Made by a program: the position numbers and the translations under genes. Below are positions 1 to 9,520 of a stretch of 64,000 bases of DNA, piece by piece. The DNA is taken from contig NW_019174011.1 of NCBI RefSeq assembly GCF_001642475.1, positions 1-64,000 on the forward strand, given 5' to 3'. The notes beneath the pieces are model-generated. The model saw only the letters and a list, made by a program, of their open reading frames with translations. It made no database searches and was not told the origin of the DNA. Within the stretch, counting starts at the first letter, position 1, and every line of letters begins with the position of its first letter. This stretch comes from Fonsecaea monophora (lineage: Eukaryota > Ascomycota > Eurotiomycetes > Chaetothyriales > Herpotrichiellaceae).

Positions 1-1023
1 TCCTTGACCTCTTTGCCCCCCCCCCGCCCTGCGGATCCCGCCTCGCATGCACCGACCTTCAGGTGTTCAAATACCCCTGCTTGGTTAGCGCCCCTCCATC
101 CCTTGTCCCCCGACGACTTGTTCAAACTTCGGATCTCTGTGCGAGGTGGTCTTCGCCTTGTGGATGCTATCTCGTCACTCCGTCCCATCCTGCTCAGCCC
201 CCTTCGATGCCCCTCGAATCCGGGTGTGTGTCCATCTGACTGAGCTTGAGTCTATTCGGGAAGTCAATTCCTTGCCGGCGTCTGCCACTCACACGTGCGA
301 ACTCAACCAAGAATACAAGGATACCTCTGTCTGTTTTTTTCTCGTCGTTTGCTGTGGCTTCATCATGGACTGCTTCGGCCGCAATTTTATTCGCGCAGAA
401 TTTCACCGATAAGTTGGTAGCCCTTGCTGTTTACAAAAGGGAAAAGGGCAATAACCACTCAACACACTCGTCCCCCCTGATCCTGCCGCTTGTATTACGC
501 TTCACTTCTAACTGGTACCAGCCTCAACCTGTCGCAGTTCCCTGCGCACCCCGTCATCCCGTCACACACCCTGTCAACCAACTCCCCCTCCCAGCTCCCA
601 CCGCCCTCGTTCCTAGCGAGCTAGTCAGCCCATCCACTTCCTCTCACTCGCTCCAGCTATTGCCTCCCACTGCCCACTGCGCTGGCTACGTCCCTGCCAA
701 GGCCCTTTCAGAGCTGATCAGGCTCGTAATTCAAATTCCTGCTATCAACCAGCGAAGTGACTTCATGCAACTGGCCCACCCCCGTTGCCCCTGCTTCCCC
801 ACCAGTTTCCTGATTGTCAACAAGTACCTGACCTAGGTATTCAACCGCTATCCCGTTGCCCGCTGCCCGATATATTCAGCGCCTGGCTCTCTCCTTCACT
901 TTCTCCCAAAACTTTCCGAGCCCCAGTCTCTCGTCTCGCAAATCCCTTCGAGGGTCCCTCATTCCGCCTTCAAACTACTGGTGCACTCCAGAGAACAGCC
1001 CTCCCTCAGTTCGACAAACGGTC
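1..1023. other. Intergenic / 5' leader upstream of the FKBP gene
   Basis: This stretch is strongly pyrimidine-rich (C and CT runs) on the plus strand, which is common for fungal promoters and 5' leaders. The reading frames in it begin at non-ATG codons or give low-complexity Pro/Ser/Leu peptides with no recognisable domain, so I call no gene here. The last few hundred bases are probably the promoter and 5' UTR of the FKBP gene starting at 1024. Confidence 0.5.
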
Positions 1024-2098
1024 ATGGCGTCAGAATTCAACAAGAAGCTCCTCTCCGAGGGTAACAGGACCGACTTCCCAAAGAAAGGTGACGAGGTCAT
1101 CATCGAATACACTGGCTGGCTATACGATGCTTCGAAACCCGAGAAAGAGTACAAGGGCAACGAGTAATGCCTCCCCACCCACAAATGGCCCCCTGACTCC
1201 CTCCCCCCAAGAACTGCTACTGACCTTGTTCAATCAGGTTCGACAGCTCAGTTGGACGAGGGGCTTTCCAGACCCAGATTGGGGTTGGCAGAGTCATTCA
1301 AGGTATGTGTTACACAAAGGAAATTAGACTTCTAGCCCGCTCTTTCTAACCCCGGTTCCCACAGGCTGGGATCACGGCGTGCTGCAGATGTCGTTGGGCG
1401 AGAAGAGCAGATTGACAATCCCTGGGTAAGTCTGTCCCAAGACCTTTGGTCGGGTCGTTTGTTTTACTTCACCGCCACTCCTGCCGGGGGAATTTCCCCA
1501 CGATATCTGGGACGAATTTGGAGAAGGCTAGCTCTATCACTACCACGTTGGAGTTGAGAGCCTCGGCGACTACGCTTGTGTCATGGTCCAAGTCTTCAGT
1601 CGAATTGGAATAGCTGACGTTTTCCATTCAGGTATATGGCGTACGGCGACCGGTGAGTAATAAAGCACCCGACCGAAAACACCTCCCTCCTGCGCTGTTA
1701 CTGTGGGACCGCCTTGGGTGATATCGAGACATTTGCTGGGTCGACACTTTGCGACTTGATCGAAATTGTCTTATGTCTGGAACGTGGAAGACCACGACCC
1801 TTCAGTCTTCACTCATCAAATGACTCGGACGTTACTTCCCACGCTCGACAAACTCGTCCGAAATGTTATCGTCTCCTCACTTTCTGTCGGCTAACTGGTG
1901 GTGTGACATGTAGTGGTTTCCCCGGTCTCATCCCGAAAAACGCCACCCTCATTTTGTGAGTCCCGTGCTTGCCTGTGTTTTCAGTAGCAAGTTTGCAGAA
2001 CTGGTCCATTGAGCCGGTGGTTGATTTTGTACTATGGCCTGCTGACATGGTGCCCTAGTGATGTCCACCTGCTGGCAATCAATAACAAGAAGGCATGA
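1024..2098 (+). CDS. FKBP12-type peptidyl-prolyl cis-trans isomerase
   Basis: Spliced from six exons (1024-1163, 1238-1302, 1365-1425, 1632-1652, 1914-1955, 2059-2098) into 122 residues, close to the 107-120 usual for FKBP12. The protein is a single FKBP domain. Pocket residues known in the family are visible: Tyr29 in YTGWLYD, Phe48-Asp49, Phe57, the VIQGW segment with Trp70, the YMAYG loop and the FDVHLL strand. FKBP12 proteins isomerise X-Pro bonds in the cytosol and are the receptors for FK506 and rapamycin. The Glu usually two residues before the Val-Ile of the pocket is Arg here, and a loop of about six extra residues precedes FDSS. Exon 4 is only 21 nt. All introns have GT-AG ends and the ATG context (gtcATGG) is good. 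Family assignment is secure; drug binding is inferred. Confidence 0.93.
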
Positions 2099-3585
2099 GT
2101 TTCATATTTTTCAAAGACGTCCAGTTTCTAAAGTCGAGGTGAACGCATCCTCTGGGCTTTACGGCATCCTTGGGGGGTGGTTGCTTTCCAAATTAATCGC
2201 GTTTGGTCAATCAATATGTTCCAAGTGTATCGATTTGTTGTAACCATGGGATGGCACAGGGAATGATGGAATCTCCCTCGAATGGCAGCAGATAGCATGG
2301 TTGCTAGACAGTCACTTTCAAGGCAGGATGTTTGATTTCGACACCTTTTACTTCCTTGATACGCTATTCTCACTGGAGTCCGGAAGCAACTTGCCAGGAA
2401 ATCCATCTCTTCAAACAGAAGAAACCACCAGAAAGCATTAGATATTTCACGTTATCTCCGCCTCCTGATCTGGTTCTATTGGCTCCTACCAAGTATCGAT
2501 TGCTTACCGTTAGCTCAGCGACCGACAGACTGTTTTACTCTTTATCATTCATCGACTGCCGCTCACCCAAGTCCATTCCTGTATAGTACAATTAACGAAT
2601 TTAGAATCAGACGGCTTTCCTCTAGTGTCTTGTGCTGGGGCCCTCTCCTACGGAACAAATTCCACATTACGCAAGCATTTCTGTGTGCAGATCCTATGTT
2701 TGAGAGGTCTGTTCGGGGTGGCTTTGTCCTCGCAAGTGTACAATATTGGTGGTCAGTCCAAATCCAAAGAAGAAAAAATTTGGGAAGAATTTGGGAAAAG
2801 GAAAGAAAAGGAAAAGATAAGACAAGAAAACAGCAAGGAAGGCCAATGAGTGTCAAGGAAGCCAACGAAAGATATCCAGGCCAAACACCGACCAAGGGAC
2901 TTTTGCGAGTATCCTTGTACTCTTAGAAGTACCTACTTATGAAGGACCAGAATATGAAGCGGGCTGTGAATTGTTGTGAAGTATTGTGAAGATTGTGTGA
3001 TGCATTAAGAGAGACTACCCACGCTGCCACGGTTTCTTTCTCTCTCTTTCTATCACTGTGTCATTTCATCACCCTGTCGCCTCGCCTCCGCTTTCGTCTC
3101 CGCTGCGCCGCGCTGCCGCTTCGTTCTTGTTCTTGTTCTTGTTCTTGTCTTCGCTCTCGTAATTTTTTTTTGGAGTTCTATCTATCTGAAACAGGTCCAA
3201 GATTTGCGCGACTAGAGTACTGGTACTCCTTGTACGAGTACCTAATACTTGGGACTTGTTCTTGGTGATGACGTTCCCTCCCAGCTGGGAAAATTCCCAT
3301 TTCGTTTTCCTGCTTGGAAACTCTGGACAGTCAACTTTACCTCGTACAATAGGCTAATTCAAGAGCCGCACTGTTGGGGAAACCGTGCTTGAAGCGAGGC
3401 GAGGTAACGTTTTCATGATTGACACGTATGGTTCCCCCCATTCTCCTCTGTATGCATCTAGAAAAGCTGATCTTTTAATTGGTACATGTATGAGGTTGCA
3501 GATGAATTTCGTCTTCTGCAGCAGCACAAAGATCTCTTCCCTCAGAATGTGAGTTTGAGGGAAAGGCGGGTTTCTTTCTTCAATC
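2099..3585. other. Intergenic region, 3' of FKBP and 3' of the kinase gene
   Basis: The flanking genes converge here, so it should hold two 3' UTRs. It contains purine-rich tracts near 2765-2840, a short TTCTTG repeat at 3124 and clustered GTAC-rich words near 3218-3250. No reading frame has a recognisable domain. Confidence 0.5.
3124..3147 (+). repeat. (TTCTTG)4 simple repeat
   Basis: Four perfect tandem copies of the hexamer TTCTTG inside a pyrimidine-rich stretch. It lies in the convergent gap between the FKBP and kinase genes and is unlikely to be coding. Confidence 0.85.
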
Positions 3586-4530
3586 TCATATCTTCACTAC
3601 CTCCCTCACCTTGCGATCCTCCCCGACCACCAACCGCAGCTGCTTGCCCTGCCAGTGGTCCTTGATGCCTTTGAACACCCCCTGCCTCAATGTGTCCGTG
3701 TACAGCTCGTACGCTGGATAGTAGCCGTCTACAAAATGCTTGACCTGTTCGTCCGTCATCCCACTCCCCCTTGTCGCGCGGAGGCCGGCCTCCTGCTCCA
3801 AGCGCCACTTGTACACATACTGCGGGTCTAGAGCGTCGATGTGGATGAAGGCGTCCAGCTGCGTGGTTATTTCATCGTATTTATGAAGAGCTTCGTTGAT
3901 GGTCGTGATGGATTTGAGGGTGTTGTGGCCCAGACGGCCGTGGTACGGGTTGTCGGTCGTGGAGTTCTGCAAAGCCGCCACGGCCGCCGCGTGCTTGGAC
4001 TCCAAGGCTTCTTGGGCCAGGGGCCGGAACCCGACGCACCAGCCCTCGAACAAGACCACGCGCACTGGGTTGGAGGGATCGGTGTTCACCTTCTCCCACT
4101 CGCTCTCGGGGACACGATCTCCCTGGCCCGAAAACGCAGCCTTGTTGTAACGCGGGATTTTGGTGGGCTTGTTTTGCTTCAAACTCGCGAACACCGAGAG
4201 CGCCAGGGGAATATCATGCGTTGACGGCTGCCCTCTGTGTTGCAACAGCGGGTTGTCCGGGTGTGACTGTGCGAGCGCCACTTGGTCTGCGTGCGTCAGG
4301 TAGAGGTCGTCGAGGGAGAAGACCACCACGGAAAGATTATGGGGCGGAGATGACAAGGTGCTCTTTAAAATGTCCACCAAGACCGTCTTTCCTGCCCCTT
4401 GAACACCGTTCAGGCCAATGAAGAAGGGTGGTGGATTTGAGGACGTCGCATATGCCTCTTGGTGCTCGGCAAGTAGGGAAAGGATGAAAGGTACCACGTA
4501 TTGGGCCTTGTCATCGCGAATTTCGGGCAT
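3586..4530 (-). CDS. Tda10-like P-loop kinase (putative D-glycerate 3-kinase)
   Basis: Intronless, 314 residues. A Walker A loop is at residues 42-49 (GVQGAGKT), preceded by the hydrophobic strand FFIGLN. Further on are SLDDLYLTH, matching the second conserved Asp motif of the phosphoribulokinase/uridine-kinase superfamily, and VVLFEGWCVGF, a Walker B-type strand. This arrangement matches yeast Tda10 (YGR205w) and the plant/fungal glycerate kinase GLYK family, which phosphorylates glycerate with ATP. Length agrees with the family (about 290-330). It is transcribed away from the fox2 gene, with 880 bp between the start codons. The substrate is inferred from the family and is not certain in fungi. 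Confidence 0.85.
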   Translation of the reverse strand: MPEIRDDKAQYVVPFILSLLAEHQEAYATSSNPPPFFIGLNGVQGAGKTVLVDILKSTLSSPPHNLSVVVFSLDDLYLTHADQVALAQSHPDNPLLQHRGQPSTHDIPLALSVFASLKQNKPTKIPRYNKAAFSGQGDRVPESEWEKVNTDPSNPVRVVLFEGWCVGFRPLAQEALESKHAAAVAALQNSTTDNPYHGRLGHNTLKSITTINEALHKYDEITTQLDAFIHIDALDPQYVYKWRLEQEAGLRATRGSGMTDEQVKHFVDGYYPAYELYTDTLRQGVFKGIKDHWQGKQLRLVVGEDRKVREVVKI

Positions 4531-5410
4531 CTTGTTTTCCCTTATGGTTTAAAAAAAGAAGGGGGGTTTCACGTGAACTTTGGGAAACCCTAGGACAATA
4601 TGAGGAGGGAGGGAGAATATCAGCTTCTTTCATTCATTGAAATTGTCCGCCAACTGTCTGCCAATTCTCTAGTACTTGGGAGTTGGCTGCGGCTAGAAGA
4701 TTACCCGCTACAACAACGGAGACGACTCCGATGTGAAATGAGAATCGAAGAGAGTATCTGTTCGGGCAAAAAGCCGTGTGTTTGACCTGGATGGTCGCTT
4801 TCTGTGCGATGCTTCAGCTGGTATCAAATATCAAGGGGACGTGTGGTGTTGAATTATTCTTTTTGGGCTCATGCAAGCTGTCGACCTATTGTTGGACTGA
4901 GCCACATTTCGATGGAGCAGCTGGTTAGCATCCGCGACGCCTTGATTTCACATGCCGACAGGAGCAGATGTGGAGGCTAGAAAGTGGGCGGGACTTTCGG
5001 AGCATGTTTTCGCTCACCGACGGCGGCTTTTCGCTGCGAGGGAGCGAAGACGAGGGAAGTAAGACCTTGTGTGGGGCTGAGGTGCTGGAGTTGGATTTGG
5101 TCATGTGATTTGTGCCTCGGTAATTTTGAAGAGTGACACCCACCGAGGCCACTCCTAATAGCCACTGCGCATGACAAGGACTCGGTACATGATCATACTT
5201 GTACACACTCTCCTAGTGCTGTTGGCATCATCATAATCTTCGGCTATATTCTTTTTATTGCCCTGACTACGGCCGAAGGACTTATATCGGTGAAGTCTCC
5301 CTTCTCGTAAAGACGTCTCATCCTCCCTCTTTCCTCCCTCTACTGTGTGACGTCGAAACCAAACTCATCCTCCGTAACCCGCATCTAGAGACAGAGTTGA
5401 ACAGGTGACG
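4531..5410. promoter_or_regulatory. Divergent promoter region: kinase / fox2
   Basis: An 880-bp gap between two divergent start codons, so it must carry both promoters. No convincing reading frame is present. The clearest elements are the inverted CCTCGG boxes annotated separately. Confidence 0.6.
5115..5148. promoter_or_regulatory. Inverted pair of CCTCGG (FarA/FarB-type) boxes
   Basis: CCTCGG at 5115-5120 and its reverse complement CCGAGG at 5143-5148 lie 22 bp apart, about 263-296 bp before the fox2 ATG. CCTCGG is the published core site of the Aspergillus FarA/FarB zinc-cluster regulators that induce fatty-acid-utilisation and peroxisomal genes. The motif is directly visible; control by a Far-type factor is inferred. 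Confidence 0.6.
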
Positions 5411-8280
5411 ATGGTGCAAGAACTCCGTTTCGACAACCAGACCGTGGTGGTCACTGGTGCTGGTGGTGGTCTTGGGAAAGCATACGCTCTCTTCTTCGCC
5501 TCGAGAGGTGCCAATGTCGTGGTCAACGACTTGGGCGGTTCCTTCAAGGGCGAGGGTGGTGGCAGCACAAAGGTCGGTCCTGGAAATTGTCACATGCTCG
5601 GCCATCCCATCTTCTAACCTTGCTTTCTCCCAGGCCGCCGACCTTGTTGTCAATGAGATCAAAGCTGCTGGCGGCAATGCAGTTGCCAACTACGACAGTG
5701 TCGAGTTTGGCGACAGGATCATCAAGACCGCCATCGATAACTATGGCCGCGTCGATGTCCTCCTTAACAATGCCGGCATCCTCCGCGATATTAGCTTCAA
5801 GAACATGAAGGATTCTGATTGGGATTTGATCAACACCGTCCACATCAAAGGTGCTTACAAGTGCGCAAGAGCTGCGTGGCCATATTTCAGGAAACAAAAG
5901 TACGGACGTGTCATCAACACGGCTTCCGCCGCTGGTCTGTTCGGCAGCTTCGGCCAGTGCAATTACTCTGCGGCGAAACTGGCCCAGGTCGGGTTTACCG
6001 AGACCTTGGCCAAAGAGGGTGCCAAATACAACATTATCTGCAACGTCATTGCCCCTATTGCCGCCAGTCGAATGACGGCGACCGTGATGCCTCCAGAGGT
6101 GCTCGCCAGCCTCAAGCCTGAATGGGTGGTGCCTCTCGTAGCTGTCTTGGTCCACCCGTCCAACACGCATACCTCCGGCTCGATCTTCGAAGTTGGTGGA
6201 GGTCATATCGCCAAACTGAGGTGGGAACGTGCCAAAGGCCTGTTGCTCAGAGCCGACGACACCTACACTCCCGGCGCCATCCTGAAAAAATGGGACAAGG
6301 TCAACGATTTCTCCGAGCCGGAATACCCCAACGGTGTCGCCGACTTCGTGTCCAAAGCGGAACAGTCAATGAAGCTGCCACCCAACGAACAAGGCGAGGA
6401 CATCCGCTTCGATGGGAAGGTCGTCCTGGTGACTGGCGGTGGTGCTGGGTATGTTCTCCTGCTACACTCCATAACTTGACCTTACACTAACATGATCAGT
6501 CTTGGCCGGGCCTACTGTCTCGCTTTCGCAAAACGCGGCGCTTCTGTTGTCGTCAATGACCTCGTGAACCCAGACACCGTTGTGCAAGAGATTCAAAAAC
6601 TCGGTGGAAAGGCTGTTGGCAACAAGGCTTCGGTCGAGGACGGTGATGCCGTGGTCAAGACAGCTATCGACACATTCGGTAGAATAGATATCTTGATCAA
6701 CAACGCTGGCATTCTCAGGGACAAGGCTTTCGCCAACATGGACGACAAGCAATGGGACGACATCATCAATGTCCATCTCCGTGGCACCTACAAGGTAACA
6801 AAGGCAGCATACCCGTACATGCTCAAGCAGAAATATGGGCGAATCGTGAACACAAGCAGCACGAGCGGTATCTATGGTAACTTTGGTCAAGCTAACTATG
6901 CTGCCGCGGTAAGTTTCTCGAGTTGTGGAATGGGCTTTTTACTGACCCGAACAGAAACTCGGTATACTGGGATTCTCTCGAGCTCTGGCGTTGGAAGGCC
7001 GCAAGAACAACATCTTTGTCAACACCATCGCACCCAATGCTGGGACGCAATTGACCCGAACTGTGTTGCCTGAGGAGTTGATCCAACTCTTCAAGCCCGA
7101 ATATGTCGCTCCTCTGGTGCTTGCACTCTCCTCAGACAAGGTGCCGGAACCACCAACAGGCCTCCTTTTTGAAGTTGGCAGTGGCTGGCAAGGACGAACA
7201 CGATGGCAAAGAAGCGGCGGCCACGGATTCCCTGTCGATGTTCAGTTGACGCCCGAGGACGTTGTCGCGCAGTGGGAGCGGATCATCAACTTTGATGATG
7301 GCCGTGCGGATCATCCTGAAACTCCTACGGATGGCTTGAAGTCTATCATGGCCAACATGGAGAACAAGAGCAATAAATCACAGAAGTCCAAGTCTGGGAC
7401 AGACTACTTGGCAGCAATCGAAAAGGCCAAGAAAGCGCAAGCCACCGGGACTGAATTTGTCTACGATGACAAGGATGTTATCCTTTACAACCTGTCTCTC
7501 AACGCGAAGAGAACCCAGCTGCCCCTCGTCTACGAAAACGACGACAACTTCCAGGTCTTGCCAACATTTGGCGTCATCCCCTATTTCAGTGCCGTTGCTC
7601 CCTTCTCGATGGACGAAGTTCTTCCGAACTTCTCACCTATGATGTTGCTGCATGGCGAACAGTACCTCGAGATCCGGAAGTATCCTATCCCCACGGCTGC
7701 CAAATTGATCTCGTACCCTCGACTGGTAGAGGTTGTCGATAAGGGTAACGCCGGGATTGTCGTGACTGGCACCGTCACCAAAGATGCAAAGACCGGAGAG
7801 GATATCTTCTACAACGAATCCACCGTCTTTGTCCGTGGATCTGGTGGGTTTGGAGGACCCAAGAAGGGTGCCAACCGCGGCAATGCAACCACCATCTACC
7901 AACCGCCCAAGCGCGCCCCAGATGCCATTGTCGAGGAGAAGACCTCGGAAGATCAGGCTGCTCTCTACAGATTGAACGGTGATCGGAACCCCCTGCATAT
8001 TGATCCTGAATTCAGCAAAGTCGGTGGTTTCAAGGATCCTATCCTGCACGGTCTCTGCTTTATGGGATTCAGCGGTAAACACATTGTCCAGACCTACGGC
8101 CTCTTCAAGAACATCAAAGTGCGCTTTGCCGGTACCGTTATTCCAGGCCAGACTCTGGTGACTGAGATGTGGAAGGAGGGTAACAAGGTCATCTTCCAGA
8201 CCCGAGTCAAGGAAACTGGCAAGCTATGCATTGCCGGCGCCGGAGCGGAGCTATTGGGATCTCCCAAGCCCAAGTTGTAG
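5411..8280 (+). CDS. fox2: Peroxisomal multifunctional beta-oxidation enzyme (2-enoyl-CoA hydratase 2 / 3-hydroxyacyl-CoA dehydrogenase)
   Basis: Four exons (5411-5572, 5634-6448, 6500-6908, 6955-8280) encode 903 residues, the usual size of fungal Fox2. Order: SDR domain A (about 1-300; glycine loop TGAGGGLG, NNAG, active site Y-SAA-K), SDR domain B (about 315-600; TGGGAGLG, NNAG, Y-AAA-K), then a hot-dog MaoC-type hydratase-2 domain (about 620-903) with the motif YRLNGDRNPLHIDP followed by GGFKDPILHGLC. The two dehydrogenase halves and the hydratase carry out the second and third steps of peroxisomal fatty-acid beta-oxidation through D-3-hydroxyacyl-CoA. The protein ends in Pro-Lys-Leu, a non-canonical but PTS1-like tripeptide, fitting peroxisome import. 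Upstream CCTCGG boxes suggest induction by fatty acids. The first donor (GTCGGT) is weaker than the others, but the frame and the family alignment support it. Confidence 0.95.
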
Positions 8281-8589
8281 ATTATGTAGTGAAAGCATCC
8301 TGGGGGAAATCCGGTAGCAGAATCAAACAATATTGGCAACGTGAGTTTAGAAGCTCTCTAAAATAGAGAATGGTAATTCATTATCCATGACTTGAGGACG
8401 GTTAAGTGTGAGTTGATTCCCAAAAGTCTAATACTGGGGCCGCGCTGGGTCAACGCAGGGGCCATGGATGAAGGGTTTATAGCCGAGAAAGAGCCCTAAC
8501 AAAACATCTATTTTATATATTATACACGCAGAAAACTTGTTGGTTTATGTGCTCCAAATCAGACACAGATTCTTTCATTTCTCAGCAAC
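8281..8589. other. Gap between fox2 and the tRNA gene
   Basis: AT-rich towards its end, with a TATATAT-type stretch near 8510-8525. It should hold the fox2 3' UTR and the upstream region of the tRNA gene. No gene seen. Confidence 0.5.
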
Positions 8590-8698
8590 GGCTCAATGGT
8601 CTAGTGGTATGATTGTCGCTTCGGGCGGGTTTTATTGGCCTCTGGTTGTAAAAGCCATGAAATGTGACAGGCCTCGGGTTCGAATCCCGATTGAGCCC
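8590..8698 (+). tRNA. tRNA-Pro (anticodon CGG) with a 37-nt intron
   Basis: The acceptor strand GGCTCAA (8590-8596) pairs with TTGAGCC (8691-8697), followed by discriminator C and a T run for Pol III termination. The A box (TGGTCTAGTGGTA) is intact and the T arm has the canonical GGTTCGAATCC. The anticodon stem GTCGC pairs with GTGAC with one wobble pair, giving the loop TT-CGG-G. A 37-nt insertion sits one base 3' of the anticodon, the standard place for a nuclear tRNA intron. It decodes CCG proline codons. Identity depends on the anticodon being read correctly around the intron, which I consider safe. Confidence 0.92.
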
Positions 8699-9520
8699 TT
8701 TTTGCTCCCCTCCCCAAAGGGGGGATTTTTTTGGTGCTGGATTAAAAAGCAACAAAATACCTGACTAGCTTGGATAGGATGGAAATGGTCGGTCGGGACA
8801 AAGTACGAGCGAGGGAGTTAATGTTTTTTTTGTTTATTGTCTATGCTATTATCACGGATTTCTCGTTTCTTTCTCAAGTCAGTGGTGAATGTTTTCAACA
8901 ATGTACCGAGTTCTATCATATCCGGCAGAGCCATGGGAAAGTTGGAAAAAGGGATCATCTCGAGCGAAGTCCTGCATGGTCGGATGTGTTCGATACGATA
9001 TACGCTATACTAGCCCCCAACCGTGACTTGTAGGGTTTGGAAGAGGTCAACCATCTTATCGAACTTCTACCTAGTCCTTGACGAAGCTTCGAGCTGTGTC
9101 CGAAACGTAGGTCGTTATTCTCCCTGTGGCGAATTACTTTCGAATAATGAATATAAGGGGGGTGCACATATATACGTTGGTAGATTAGGTACATAGATGA
9201 AGGTCAGAAAATTTACGAAGATACGCTATACGCTTGAGTGGAAGCATCACTAATAATATTAATTTTGGCGTTGTTCACAAGCGGAATAAGGTCGCTTTGG
9301 GGGCCTCCGGCGCGCCGTCTCCATGTCACTGGCGGCTATCAATTATTTCGCTCAGTGACCAACTTACTCATGCCTACGCAGCAGCACGCAGGCAGCGTAC
9401 GGCAACACCTCGCAAGTCCTCAAAAGGGTCCAAAGAAAGAGTAATGCTCTATCCTCGCCCGTCCCTCTGTTCATGTCTACTTGAGCACCATGTTCAAATC
9501 GACCCGCAACAGTCGGAGTG
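8699..9520. other. Intergenic region before the RBR ligase gene
   Basis: The T run right after the tRNA is its terminator. The rest shows no domain-bearing reading frame. An ATG at 9490 opens a 22-codon frame that ends inside the next gene; it could be an upstream ORF of the RBR transcript. Confidence 0.45.

Noticed and set aside
246..836. 196-codon frame before the FKBP gene
   Set aside because: It begins at a non-ATG codon, is low-complexity and lies in a pyrimidine-rich leader.
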